This document shows positions 1-11,544 of a stretch of 64,000 nucleotides of DNA, piece by piece (positions within the stretch are counted from its first letter, which is position 1; each line of letters begins with the position of its first letter). The notes below the pieces were generated by a model, which was not told the origin of the DNA, made no database searches, and saw nothing but the letters and a program-made list of their open reading frames with translations. The stretch is taken from contig NW_019173936.1 in NCBI RefSeq assembly GCF_001642475.1, positions 1-64,000 on the forward strand, written 5' to 3'. The position numbers and the translations under genes were made by a program. The stretch is from Fonsecaea monophora (taxonomy: Eukaryota > Ascomycota > Eurotiomycetes > Chaetothyriales > Herpotrichiellaceae).

Positions 1-146
1 TTGTGAGGTGTGGCGCTACCGCTGCGGTATCATGTGGTGGGTTTTTTGGAAGTGTCTGTTGTTATTAAAGAAAGTGTATTATGTTCGATAGTCCTGCATC
101 TTTATGTTAATTCATTATTCTATCATATTCCGTAACGTGTCTTCAC

Positions 147-190
147 GTCATGTCATGTCATGTCATGTGATGTAATGTTATGTTATGTCA
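147..190. repeat. Degenerate pentanucleotide (TGTCA) tandem array
   Basis: About nine consecutive pentamers of the form TGTNA can be read. The first four are TGTCA; then come TGTGA, TGTAA, TGTTA, TGTTA and TGTCA. Variation is confined to the fourth base, as expected of an ageing microsatellite. Confidence 0.85.
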
Positions 191-407
191 TACAGTACGC
201 ACATAAAGTTAGACATGGCTATACTTGTAATCATAATCATGGTCATAGTCATAAGTCATAGCAAATCTTCAAGGTGTGTGTACCTAGTATCAGGCATGGG
301 CTGTACCACAACCCCAACAGAAGCATTCGTTCACTTGTGATACACATGTATGGTCCGTACGTACACGCTATGCACGTACTTGTGATGTACAAAAACCAAC
401 GATAAAA

Positions 408-433
408 GACGCGGGAAGAAGACGCGGGAAGAA
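408..433. repeat. 13-bp tandem duplication
   Basis: The unit GACGCGGGAAGAA occurs twice head to tail, at 408-420 and 421-433, without mismatch. It lies in non-coding sequence and has no obvious function. Confidence 0.85.
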
Positions 434-678
434 ACGACCTCGTCTTCGCTCCCCACCAACATGTGAAATAACTGCGTCGCTTCCCAAAAAAAAAAACAAC
501 CCCCAAAAGGAACCGTGGTGCCAGTGACAGTGACAGTCCGCTTCGTCTGAAAACGCAGAATAAAGAACATCCATGGCTGAGCTGAAAAAACTCATCAGGT
601 TCGTTTCATTGCATTGATCCTACTGCTCATGCACATGCCCAAGCTCCAAACAAATGTACAAGTCGCTCAAGTTTATCA

Positions 679-2391
679 TTAGAAGAAGCCCCCGTTGCCA
701 ACTCCGTCTGGACCTTCTGGTTTCCTCATATTCGGATCTGGACTCCGTGGAGGGGGCATGTATAATCTCCGGCTGTCCTGGCCGCCTCCCAAGTGTGAGC
801 TGGATTCTTCTCCCGCCCTTGACACAGGATACGGCACCGAAACCACGCCGCTCTCCTGGCCCCCAGTCGATCCCGGATAAGGCATGTAAGCCTGCTGCGT
901 CGGTGGATGATCTGACGGAATGTCATATCGACCGTTGTATTTGTCGTCATAGCTTGATGCGAGTCCAATGTCGCTCGCATTGTTCGCGTCGTAAAAATCA
1001 TGTCCCCCATCACTTCCTGCTCCAACAATCGGCGGCTGTGATGTTGGCATACTCTGGCTGTTAGCGAGCAGCGTGGCACCCTCTTCATCTCCAAGACCGG
1101 TATAACGAGGCGGCTTAGTTGCAGCCCCCGCGTAGGGAATTGGGTGGTTCAAAGTATCCAGTTTCTGGCCACTGGCGCCAAAATCGCTGCCCTCAGTATC
1201 TTTCCTAGACAAGTCGTAACTGGGATCATTGTGGCGAGTCTTGCGTCCCTTAAACAGCCATCTTGCCGACCGACCCGTGGCTCGGAGCATATCCATGCCG
1301 TTAAAGGCATCAAAAATGGCCTTGATACCCAAAAAGCCCCCTTTGTACGTCATGCGCTCGGACCCGTCACCAGGGACAGTGTCAGACATTTGCTCCTTGG
1401 AACCAATCACATATGGTTTCCAGCTAAAAGACCATATGTGAAAGATGGCGAAAAAGGCCATTTCAATGCACAACAGCATCGCTGGAATGCCCACTTTGAT
1501 ATCGGGGGTTTGAATGCGCTTGGTCGCCTTGATAAACCCGACGCTAGTGAGCACAGAAATGGCAATGGTCTGCCAGAAACTGAGGAAGATGACCAGTTTG
1601 ATGGCCGTGATTTTCAGGAGAGGTTTATGCTGCCGGATGTCATCCTTGATCTGGATGTAGAATTGGATCAGGCAGTACATGGCGACAGTGATTGAGATGG
1701 TCTCGAAAATCATGACCCAGATGTGAGAGAAGGCTGGGCTGAGTGATTCGAGGCAATACAGGTCAACGGCTTGCGTGATGACCGATATGATTGTAAAGAG
1801 AACGCGGATGAAACAGTACTGGAAAATCGAGACCCAAACCACCTTTTTACAACCCCAAGTTAGCCGCGCAACTTCAAGCAGGGGAAAAAAATGACCTACA
1901 TTAAACCATGTCAACCCACTTTTGGGTGTCCTCAACAACCCCTTCTCAGTACCCCCTGTACACTTTTGAAAGTACCTCATGGGCCACACCCATTTCTTCG
2001 GGGTGATTGTTCGGAAATAGATCTTTTGCTGGTGTAGGTCGGGGGCGAGGTATGAGCAGAGCAAGGAGAAAAAGGAGGCAATTGCGAAAGCTTCGTAGCA
2101 ATCTCTGATGACTTCAAAGTAGACGCTATGCCGGTAGTAGTAGAAGGAGAGGAGCGAGACGGCGGCGTAGATAGGGATCATGAAGAGGATGCGAATGGTG
2201 TGCTTCTGTTCCCATGGTTTCAGGTAGTGCGTGGCGTGCATGAGGATCAGGAAGAAGGAGACGGCTAGGGCAATCATGGTGAATATCGCCGCGACCCAGA
2301 GGCCGATGGTGTGAAAAGTATGCCCATGCCATATCGGCTCTTCGGTGATGGCCAAATCCTCGTCGGTCGAATTGCACTTTGGCCAGCCCAT
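679..2391 (-). CDS. TMEM184/DUF300 (organic solute transporter alpha-like) membrane protein
   Basis: Polytopic membrane protein of the TMEM184/Ost-alpha (DUF300) family, predicted 551 residues. About seven hydrophobic segments fill the first 340 residues; a hydrophilic Pro/Ser/Gly-rich cytosolic tail follows. Family-like stretches include KPWEQKHTIRILFMIPIYA and the SLLSFYYYR segment after it. The coding exons are 1900-2391 and 679-1842. The region is open throughout, but 1843-1899 (57 nt) is read here as an intron: it begins GTAGGT, has a CTAAC branch site and ends AAAAAG. Removing it joins GLTWFN to VVWVSIFQYCF, the expected continuous segment. Fungal relatives are vacuolar or endomembrane proteins of unclear transport function; the substrate cannot be read from sequence. 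The ATG at 2391 gives the usual short N-terminus before the first membrane segment. Confidence 0.88.
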   Translation of the reverse strand: MGWPKCNSTDEDLAITEEPIWHGHTFHTIGLWVAAIFTMIALAVSFFLILMHATHYLKPWEQKHTIRILFMIPIYAAVSLLSFYYYRHSVYFEVIRDCYEAFAIASFFSLLCSYLAPDLHQQKIYFRTITPKKWVWPMRYFQKCTGGTEKGLLRTPKSGLTWFNVGHFFPLLEVARLTWGCKKVVWVSIFQYCFIRVLFTIISVITQAVDLYCLESLSPAFSHIWVMIFETISITVAMYCLIQFYIQIKDDIRQHKPLLKITAIKLVIFLSFWQTIAISVLTSVGFIKATKRIQTPDIKVGIPAMLLCIEMAFFAIFHIWSFSWKPYVIGSKEQMSDTVPGDGSERMTYKGGFLGIKAIFDAFNGMDMLRATGRSARWLFKGRKTRHNDPSYDLSRKDTEGSDFGASGQKLDTLNHPIPYAGAATKPPRYTGLGDEEGATLLANSQSMPTSQPPIVGAGSDGGHDFYDANNASDIGLASSYDDKYNGRYDIPSDHPPTQQAYMPYPGSTGGQESGVVSVPYPVSRAGEESSSHLGGGQDSRRLYMPPPRSPDPNMRKPEGPDGVGNGGFF

Positions 2392-3577
2392 CTTGGTTGT
2401 GTGTTATTTTCTTTCCCTTTACTAATCGTCCGTCAAAGACCAAGGCGCATTCGCATCGCGGTTCGGCGCAGGAGTTGAACTCTGGGAGAAAGTCTAGTGG
2501 TTGTAGTGAAGGTGAGCAGACTGGGCGAGAAGTGACGGGTTAGAGAGCGCCTCTGTCCTCTTGTCGCAAAACGAGTGACAGAGAGAGAAAAAGAGCGTGA
2601 GTTGAGTGAATTCGGTCAAGTCAATCCTGAGGCCTTCTTTCCAGATCGAGGCAGAGCGGGGGGAAATTACAAGAATAGAGAGTGAAAGGGGATTTCGATT
2701 CGATTGTCGTGCCTTGGAGAAATGGTTTCAAAGGGTTTCAAAGGACGACAAAGAGATGAAGATCTAAGGTTGACATTGAACAAAGTTTAGACGCAGAGAC
2801 GCAGAGATGCAGTTTGGGGGTGGTTTGGCCCTTGCTGCGCCGCAAAATGCTGACCAGGGAGATGCAGGTCACCTCATGCAACTAATAATTCGTTAATACC
2901 AGCCCTGGGAGAACAGTTGAATTTGGGGGGCCGTCGCGAGGGTGAGGTACAGAGGAGGCAACCGGCCGAGTGCCTCGCACGTACTAAAAGAAGTGAAAGT
3001 GGAAACGAGGCACCAGCTGAAACGGATCTGCCTTGCATTATTGCCGCATTTGGTCCGCACCGGCCTTGGGCGCATCAAGCGCATCCATCCCTGTGGCTTG
3101 GTTGTTGGCGTCGATTGTTCGTTCGTGCTGAGTGGCTGACTGGAAGGAAGTGGCCTAGTGAGGTGAGCCCTACTTGTATCTATCCAACCTGCTAAGGCCG
3201 CCTGCGCCCAGATCCCAAGACCCCCTCACTCCCTCAAGCAACCCAAGATATCGGCCTAAGCTCGCACAAGCCCTTTATGCTAAGCAATTCCTGCCCACCT
3301 TGTCTCGACCAACGCTACTTACTCGGTACAAAGTAGTCGAACCTCTGTTCCTCTACTATCATCATACCAAGAATCCTACAGCCCTCACATCAGTATGATT
3401 AGCCGCCCGCCTGGCCCACTCACCCCCAGCTGACCTGCTCCTCCGTCCGCGCTCCCAGAATGCTGCCTTCTCTTTCGCTCCGTCATTCACAACCTCGGAC
3501 GTGAGGCCCATTGAGAGAGCGGGGATCCTGATGGGGCTACTTTTTCGGTCGTTGCCATACACGCGCTGCGCCGTTGT
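2392..3577. other. Intergenic: 5' region of the TMEM184-like gene and 3' side of the NLR gene
   Basis: This stretch is the upstream region of the minus-strand gene starting at 2391 and the downstream region of the NLR gene ending at 3578. It contains purine-rich patches (around 2580-2760). The open frames of 60-90 codons overlap in several frames and resemble no protein. No gene is called. Confidence 0.55.
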
Positions 3578-6500
3578 CTATTCCGTACTCCAGATTTCCT
3601 GCACCTCTTGTAGCCACTGCCGATGCTTACCCACGTCGTTACGTCGAAGGCCCTCAACGATATCTCTTGCTCGATCAGACACAGGATAGATGCGGAGGTG
3701 TGTGTGGTCTGACGAACATATCACATATGGATCTGCCTCAGGGTCCTGTTTCCTTAACAGAACCAGGCAATCTCCGCAAAACCACGTCTTCTCACATAGG
3801 CGACAGCACCAGAGTTCTGCAAAGTCGTCCTTAGCAGGATCGCAGATCCCGTCGCAGTGCCGGATTCTCTTGGAGCTGGCGTACTTGCAACCCAACACCT
3901 CACCACTGCCCTCGTCCAGCCTGCGACCAGGATCCGTTCCCTCGTCAGGTGCTGTAGCCTCTGTGGTCAGTCCGTCCGTGAGCATCATAGTGATGCCGAA
4001 GGCGATTGCAGCGTTTTCAGTATCGTTGCCCATCATTAACGCTTCTCCAAGTTGGTTGTAGGCATCATCGTCGTTCCACGGATCGTCGTCGTCCAGTTTG
4101 CGTATTGCCTCGGTGATGGATGGTTGGAAAATTGGCCTCCATATCTTTGAAGACTTTGATCGATAATCTCGGAGCCATACTCCATACAGAAGAGCCGAGT
4201 AGGAGGCGCGATACCGCCGTCTATCTTCCAGTGCAAGGCTCCTGAGTCTCTCCGGGGCTTGGGAATAACGTAACCGTTTTGATAACTTGGCCTCCACGGC
4301 CTCGGTGAAATGACGCAGGCTGAGGAACGCGGAAGATTGGTCTCGAATCGGCTTCATCCGCTGGCGGTAGGACTCGTCGTTGGCGTCAATGACGGATAGT
4401 ATGCTTGTATAGATCTTGGTGGCCCCGGCTGCGTCTTTGTAATGGCGCATCAAAAAGTTTGCAGATCGCGCTGCCAGTCGCAGATCATTCCACTTGGGCT
4501 TTCCCGAAAGGTCAATATAAGCAACACGTTTGAAGTTCTCTTCAAGCAGATTCTCTAAATCGCGATCTGGCCGTTTGTACAAAACCATGGCAATGATCCC
4601 GGTCAGCCGCTTGAACTCTTGTTCGGTGAATTTGTGTCGCAGGAGACAATGAAGCAATGAACACCCGGGCAAGAGTGTCTGGCACGTTGCAAGGTGACGC
4701 AGGACTGCTGCTATCGTGTCATAATCCTGAGTCCGGCTCAGAATCTCAATGTATAGCTTGACGCTGTCCATGATGACATGATCCGACGGGTCGTCTGCCC
4801 CGAATGTAAATTTTTGACAACGTTCATATGCCTCTCTGCCGATCCGACTGGCCTCCTTCTCGTAGTTCTCCTCGGTTTGAAGTCGCCAAAAAGCCGCGCG
4901 TGCTTTGAAATAGAAATCGACGCCGTAGTTCAGCAAGATCGCTGGTAAGGCCTCGATAGCTTTCTGCATGGCTGCTAGAGCTGGAAGGGGTTGTCGAAGA
5001 TTATCACCGTAGCACCGACTGAGGCCTTCGTAGGCGACCCAAGCCGTGGGCTTCTCGATGCCATATAGCTTTCGCGTCCGAGCCTCCGCCAGGGTGATTG
5101 CCTTCTGAAAATATTCGATGGCTTTTCGGGTATGCCTGGTATCCTCTCCCTGCATCATTGTCCAGGCAACACCGGTAAACCAGTATTCATCTTGTTCCAA
5201 GTTCTGACTTTTAGCGATTTGCTCGATCAGTTCCAAAGTGATCCGTCCGACTCGGCGAGTTCCCTTGAGTATGCTGACAGGGCCTTCGTTGTTTCCTTCC
5301 GCAGTCTGCTCAATGTCAGCGGCGGCCGATGTAGCGACGGCGATCCATTTGCCTTACCAGGAATTCGTACGCAACCAACACCCAAGTTTCTCCTTCACAC
5401 TTATTGAACCAATCCATGTCATCCCATGCCCGTTTAGCGAGCCAGAGGCGGGCACATTCTTTGATTAACGGCTGTAAGAGAACCCTAGCAGAGTCAATGG
5501 CCTGTATCGCCCACGGGCGAATCTCAGGAGTTTCAAGACCGAGATAGTCGATTCCCATTGCAATCAATGCACGGACGGTATCCGTTTTCTTCCGGTCCAA
5601 CAACCAAGAATCAATCGTGCTTTGCCACATCCCATTCTGTAAATGGTAGAACATCTTGCCGTCAAAACATAGCGAGGCTAACCTTGCACCAACTTGGCCA
5701 CACAGATCTCGGGGCATCGCATTGATGTTAATCTCTAGCAAGTGAGAGACGCAATTATCCGCCGCGTACTGTTTGAGAAGATGTACGCCGTATTTCTGGG
5801 CAGTTGTCTTCATGGCAAGGTCAAGCAGAGCCTGCACCATTTGCATTCTGAACTCATCAAGGTGGCCCGGAACTACTCGGCAATCATGCCATTTCTTGGT
5901 TGACGGGTTGCCTTCTTGCACGAGATAATCGCGAATTCTTGCATGAGTAAAGGTGACGGTGCTCCGGTGCCATTCGTCAAAAATTCCATTGTTCGCATGG
6001 ACACTGAGCCTTTTCCAGCTAAAATGTTTGAACGAGGGCCTGGCTGGCGTGTAGCCGGTCGCAGGTTCATCATCGTCGCTTTCGGTCGAGTCCGAGTCAT
6101 CTTCAGATTCTTCTTTGGAAGAACGCGTTGACTTTAGGGTTCTTGAAGTATCGTCACCACTTGATTGCCGGATGACGTCGAAAAGGCTAGAGTATCTGTT
6201 TGTCAGATCGTCGGAGATTGTTATGAAACGCTGGCCAACGGTTTCCAGGAGGCAGACATGAAGCTCGGCTACAGTTAGCGGACGGCGACAACACAGGACC
6301 CAAGCGAGCAAGTGGGTCAAGTACTGGGTCCTGACATCGTCTTCGTGGTTCAATCTGAGAAACACCAGATGGATCATGTCCATCAAACCGGAAGGGGCAT
6401 CATTGAGTGCTTCTTCAACCGCTTCAGCAGAAGGGCTGTCCCGGATCTGGTCAATGACCAATTTAGCCCATAAGAACATTCCCTGTGAACGTGTCACTAT

Positions 6501-8087
6501 GCTGTTTTCGATGAAGGCTTCGAAGATTTGACATTGCTCTGGTTCCATTCTCCGGATCATTCGGACAGCAGCGATGTCCTTGGTCTGATGCCTCACATAG
6601 ACACGAATATCTTGTTTCGTCTGGTCTTCGGTAATGTCGATGATCTTTTCTTTTCCCTGAAAGGCGGCATCAGTGCTGTCGAGGAGATTTCGAATTTCTG
6701 GCCGTGCAAAGACGGCTACCTGGATGGATATTCGTTCATGGTCGGACTGAGAGGCAAGAAGCCTCCTCAAGCAAGTCAACAGGGCGAGTTTTGCTTCGTC
6801 GTTAGCCTCGTCAAGCCCATCAATGATGATGTAGAGCAGCCCACGAACCTCTTCGTGGTCTTCCATGAAAGGTTCGTAGGACAGGAACAAGCGGTCCCAC
6901 AAAGATTCCGCAGACGCTGCCTTTCCAAGAATGTCAGGATAAGTTCTGATCGTCTCGGCCACATGGTTGTAAAACTGTTGGTCTTGCTTGGCGATTTGTA
7001 GTGCAACAGCCATCAACATATGGCTCAGATTCTGGAGCTTCGGTTGGCCCTCCTTGAAATACATGTACCCTGTAGGCCGGATGGGACCATTGTCAGCATT
7101 CCTGGAGTATTTATTCTTGAGAGATTCGACTGTTGCAGCAGCCAGAACCGTTTTGCCAACTCCGGGGCGACCAAAAATCCACAGCAGCGAACCATTGCCG
7201 TTCTCCCATGTTGCAAACATGGTGTCATTTTGGATCCAGGTCCCCGTGGAGTCGGCAATAGCATTGGCGCTTTTCCGATGATGATTTCGCAATTCTTCCC
7301 ACGAGTCGTTTTTTAGTTTTTCAACGAGATCTGTCCTGGCATCCAAACGATCGTCACTTGCTCTAGATCTCAGAATCTCCTGCTTGATCTCGAGGACTTG
7401 TTTGTGTATGCTGAGGGTGGTTTCGCTCATTCGCTGTGTCATTCCAAAATTCAGACGGACGACATAGCCCAGCTCATCATGCACCCGTTTCTCGAGCTCC
7501 GCGAGGGCAGCTGTGATGCTTTCATCGTTCTGGAACAGAGACCTTCCAAATTGGCGTAACCTGGATGGTTTGGCTAGTTTGGATTGTGCGGCCCCGACAA
7601 TCCTCAAAAGGCATGACAGTACCTCTATAACGACTGTTTGATGCGTGCCGATGAGGGAGCTGTCCTTGTAACCGTCAAGGCAGCATGTGACAGCTGCCAC
7701 CCGCTGAAACAACTCTTCCACAGCGTCATATGCGTTGCTGACCCTTTCACATGTGCTCAAAATATGTTGGACTGCAAAGAAAAGAACGCCGAGCGGTGCT
7801 GCGGGCGTTGATTGGAGACCTCGATCAGCAACCTCTATGATGAAGTGCAGGGGGAGGATACATTTGCGGAAGGCTGACACAACTCTGCGCTTTTCGTTTC
7901 GATGAGCTGTGAACTGATCTTGGCTTACGTGAAGGGCTTCGAGAAAGGCTTGAAGACTTCGTCCATTCGGGTCTTGGAAGTTTATAGGACCACAATGTAA
8001 TTCGGAAGTGACTAGAGGGTGGTCAATGCTCTTCTCGTATTCGCGGATGGCATTCTCCCAGAGCGCTGCCAGAGAATTTTCCGACAT
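3578..8087 (-). CDS. STAND/NLR receptor: Goodbye-like domain, NACHT NTPase, TPR-like repeats, ZZ-like zinc finger
   Basis: Predicted 1485-residue fungal NOD-like receptor. Exons are 5358-8087 and 3578-5305. The 52-nt intron (5306-5357) begins GTAAGG, has a CTGAC branch site and ends CAG, and it joins VAYEFL to TAEGNN in phase 0. Residues 1-150 resemble the fungal STAND N-terminal Goodbye domain. The NACHT domain has Walker A GRPGVGKT (306-313) and Walker B IIIDGLDEAND (D423, D426, E427). A winged-helix-like part ends near FTHARIRDYL. The second exon encodes helical TPR-like repeats and, at about 1383-1446, a Cys/His cluster (C1411-x2-C1414-x5-C1420-x2-C1423, ending H1444-x-H1446) that resembles a ZZ finger. 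Such proteins are thought to act in non-self recognition and regulated cell death. The ligand and effector are unknown. No HET or lipase-type effector gene lies next to it. The domain order is seen; the role is inferred from the family. Confidence 0.85.
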
Positions 8088-9662
8088 TGCCGACGAGTGA
8101 GAACTCCTCGACAGCCTTGTACGAGGGAAACTTCAGGAACAATATGGGCCTTGGATATCTAGGATACGCCTTGTGCTTGATGACAGCTCCACGTTTCTTG
8201 GGCAGGAGACCGGCATGAACAGTTTGGATATACCATGTACAGGCGGCTCAACGGGTGCTTCCCGGTCGACGACGCATTGGTGAGATTTTAGTTAGTATTG
8301 CTCTTGCTTGTACAGCAACAACAATCAGAGTCGAAACGCTGTCACAGGGGTGCTTTCTTGAAGGCGGGCTCGCGGGGTATGTTTCATAACGGCTCAATAA
8401 GTGGCGTGGTCACAGACTTGACACTCACTGCCAATGGTCGGCTCGGTCAAGGACAGGTCCGAAAACCGATCCATTGTACCTGATGCAGTAGCGTCCTGCA
8501 GGCTTCGTAATAGAGCCTTCGTCTGTTCGACTTTGATGTCGCGGTCAGGATGGAGGGGCACTCACAAACACCAGCAAATCTTTGCCGGGTGTCCATTTAG
8601 GTGGGACTCGATGTGTTTTCATAAGCTCAGAGAAACTTCTAGCTCTGGATGATGGCAGTCTCACACACGTTCCTCAAGAGAAGATCCAATTTAGCCACAT
8701 TGAATAGAGCTTTGGAGAGGATCAATCGTGATCACAAAGAAGACCAGAGACTTGGGAATCATTCGCCTAACTTTCTCTGGAAGGTTTTCCGAACACGATC
8801 CTGTGACATGCCTTGTCAAAGCTTCACGCTTGCCTTCCAACAGTTAGACAAATACTCTTAGTGCAAAGACGTTGAAGCTATGTGGGGTTTCGAGTATCTA
8901 ACAGGCACCATTATGTAAGCCACTTGGGGTCTACGACTGTATACCGAGTGCTCGGTACAAGTATTCGGTAGGTAGACACGTAGACCACGATTCAATAGTC
9001 GGGGCCCTAACGAGCTTGCACCGTACAATCTACGATCCGAACTGTGCACTTCGCCGCGTAAGGGGCCCCGGGATTGGGCCGAAATTTTTAAGGCGCCCAG
9101 CAACTTGCTCGAACGAGTAGGTCGGTTTCTAGTTTAAGGAGTGATGCTCATGCTCAGGTCACAAGCAGCCCATTCTCATGCCCTGGTGTGCCCTAACAAG
9201 GGTCGGACCGGACAAGATGGCAATTAGGGTTTTGGTTGGAGTAAGCATACAATATCCTTACAGTACCTTGTATATCGCCCTACGAGAGTCTATATTTAAT
9301 TCCTCCCCGGTCAATTGGCCCGCCCCAGACATGCTACTCTGGGTACATGTACCGAATAGATGGAAAAGTTCGTCCTTCACAGTACATGCTCAAGGTCCAT
9401 AACAAGCGAAATGAAGACGACGATCCTACAACACCATCCGAAATCAAACTGCGCTTTCATAGCATTTTCTATGTTCCTAGCCCATCGTGCCCATGTCATA
9501 TGCCGGGGGTATATTGTGAATGCAGCCACATCTGACTGACGACAATGATACAAAATATATACAACCAACAACCACTCACCTTTCGTGCCATTTGGCTTTC
9601 AGTATCCGGCCAGAGTTGAACTGGTTCGGGATACTTCTTCAGCCGCACAATGGTTTGAGCCG
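8088..9662. other. Intergenic: NLR 5' region and MET2 3' side
   Basis: About 1.6 kb without a credible gene. The open frames are under 85 codons and none starts in a convincing context. A GC-rich imperfect inverted repeat around GGGGCCC lies at 8999-9072. The rest has mixed composition and no terminal repeats or transposase remnants that I can recognise. Confidence 0.5.
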
Positions 9663-11213
9663 CTACCAAGCAGTCAGGTCGCCGACCTCTGCCTCCCCGA
9701 ACGTACTCGACTTGGTCATCTGACCCACTCCATCTTTGACCTCTCCGTCTGGTCCTCCAATCCCCGGTTTGTTCATGAGATCTGGTATTACCTCTCTAAA
9801 GAAGCTCAACAGATAGCTATTCACTTGCTCAAATTGCAACAAAAAGGCATCGTGGCCCTCCGGGCTGTCGATCTTCCCAAGCCGTGCATTGGGGATACAG
9901 TTAGCCAGTTCTTGTTGTTCCGCAATGGTGAAAAGGCCGTCCGATTCAATACCGAGTACCAATGCTGGCTGTTCAATTTGTGCGAGGGCTTCCTGGACGG
10001 TGGGTGCCCGGTTCCGCGAAACATCGTGCGTGTCTAGCTTTCGCGTTATGGCGATGTAGCAGTTTGCATCGAATCGTGTTACAAATTTGGTGCCTTGGTA
10101 CCGCAAGTAGGATTGTGCTGAGAAGTAGTGATGTGTTGGTCTGGAACTCTTCTTCTCAACAACGGGCACCGGTATGGCAAACTCGGTGGCTCCGTTGAAC
10201 TGCGGATCTTTGAATGTCGCTGGACGATCCTCGCTGTCAGGTTCTGGCGACGACCCGGACGCAATGCCATTGCGGGACGCAGGCCGCGAGTCACGGGATC
10301 CTTTGGCCCGCTTGTTCCCATCGTTGTGGATGCTCCAGTGCTCATTCTGGACACCATTCGTCTTCTGTCCATCGTTGATGGAGGGTTTCTTCGACAGGTC
10401 TGGAATGTTGCGACCAAAACGAGCCTCAAACGAGTCCCGACTTCGGTATGTGAGGAGCGCCGACATGCGGGCTGCACCCAAGCCGGCGGTAGGAGGATCG
10501 TCAAACGAGTAGTAGCCGTCTTCATATTTGGGATCCGAGTAAATCGCCTGCCGCTGAGCTTCACCCCAGCTGATGCCCCAGGCGCTGTGCGTCGCTGACG
10601 TGGCTATGGGAGCAATGCTCCGCACGTAATCCTTCCCATAATAGGCATACTCTAGGCTGAGCATTCCTCCCATAGACCCACCGACAACGCAGGCGATCTG
10701 GCGAACACCAAGGTGGTCGAGAACGATTTTATGTATCCTGTCACTTATCGTCAGTCTTATATACTAATTGTCTCACACTCCTCTTTTCACTCACCTCACG
10801 TCATCTCTTATCGTGGTCAGTGGGAATTCTGGCCCATATCTGCCTTGTTCCGGGTCACCGTCTTTGTTCGTCACTGGGCTGGCACTACCGTAGGGACTGC
10901 CCAGACTGTTCAGACAGACAACGAAGAACCTTGTAACGTCAAAGGCCTGGCCGGGCCCTCCCAACAAAGGCCCCCACCAGTCAGCCACATCCGCACTTCC
11001 GCTCAGGGCATGGCATATAACAAGGACATTATCCCCGGCTTCAGAGAGTTGACCACGGACGGTATATGCGACGGGGACATTCTTGAGAACAACGCCGGAT
11101 TCGAGGGTGAAGGAAGGGACAATGACGATTTCTTGGTCGGCGACGAGTTTGGCGAAAGGGTTTTCAGGTTGTCCTTTGGCACTCTCTACGGGATTTAGTA
11201 GCCGTTCAATCAT
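9663..11213 (-). CDS. MET2: Homoserine O-acetyltransferase (methionine biosynthesis)
   Basis: Alpha/beta-hydrolase-fold enzyme that transfers acetyl from acetyl-CoA to L-homoserine, the committed fungal step towards methionine. Exons 10795-11213 and 9663-10737 give 497 residues. The 57-nt intron (10738-10794) splits an Arg codon and restores VRIHKIVLDHLGV. Family landmarks are FTLESG, the oxyanion region CHALSGSAD, the nucleophile elbow GGSMGG (S161), the acid D406 (GIESDG) and the base H435 (PEGHDAF). A Ser/Asp-rich, low-complexity insertion of about 70 residues in the middle is typical of fungal MET2. I set the start at ATG 11213. The open frame upstream begins only with TTG and is closed by an in-frame TAA, and no acceptor lies between. 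Two TGASTCA sites upstream suggest cross-pathway (Gcn4/CpcA) control. Confidence 0.94.
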
Positions 11214-11478
11214 GGTCGTGGTGGAAGGGGATGCAGGCACAGCAATGGGCAGTAGGGAAGGCAAGAAAAGTAGAGGGGATACTGACGGAGTCGCGGAGAG
11301 ACTGCCTGAGCCTCTCCGTTAGTCTTTGAATCCTTGTCCGCCATGGTAATCGTCCAGGCCTGAACAAACTGGAAGATGGCAAACTTTTTTTCTGATGCGC
11401 GGTGAAAAAGTACGATTTAATGGGTTTTTGGGGTTGACTATTGTCGAGGGGGTGGTAACGAGCTTAAGTGAGGTCCAT

Positions 11479-11485
11479 TGACTCA
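11479..11485. promoter_or_regulatory. Gcn4/CpcA-type site TGACTCA upstream of MET2
   Basis: Exact match to the TGACTCA consensus bound by Gcn4/CpcA bZIP activators of amino-acid biosynthesis genes. It lies 266 bp before the MET2 ATG. The match is seen; binding is inferred. It is supported by the gene's function and by the second copy at 11545. Confidence 0.6.
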
Positions 11486-11544
11486 CAACTCGTGTCTCGG
11501 AGAGGCTCGTATGAATCCGGTGTGAGGACCGGGTGCAATTGTTG

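Larger units (their letters stand above)
1..678. other. Intergenic, 3' side of the TMEM184-like gene
   Basis: No gene is supported here. Short open frames on both strands have no recognisable product. The stretch holds a degenerate TGTNA pentamer array (147-190), a 13-bp direct duplication (408-433) and a poly-A run near 487-499. It probably includes the 3' UTR of the minus-strand gene that ends at 679. Confidence 0.6.

Noticed and set aside
2440..2500. Sequence resembling a tRNA T-loop near 2470 (GAGTTGAACTC)
   Set aside because: No acceptor stem or anticodon arm could be paired around it.
11214..11264. Longer N-terminus for MET2 beginning at a TTG
   Set aside because: No ATG in that frame, an in-frame TAA further upstream and no acceptor nearby.
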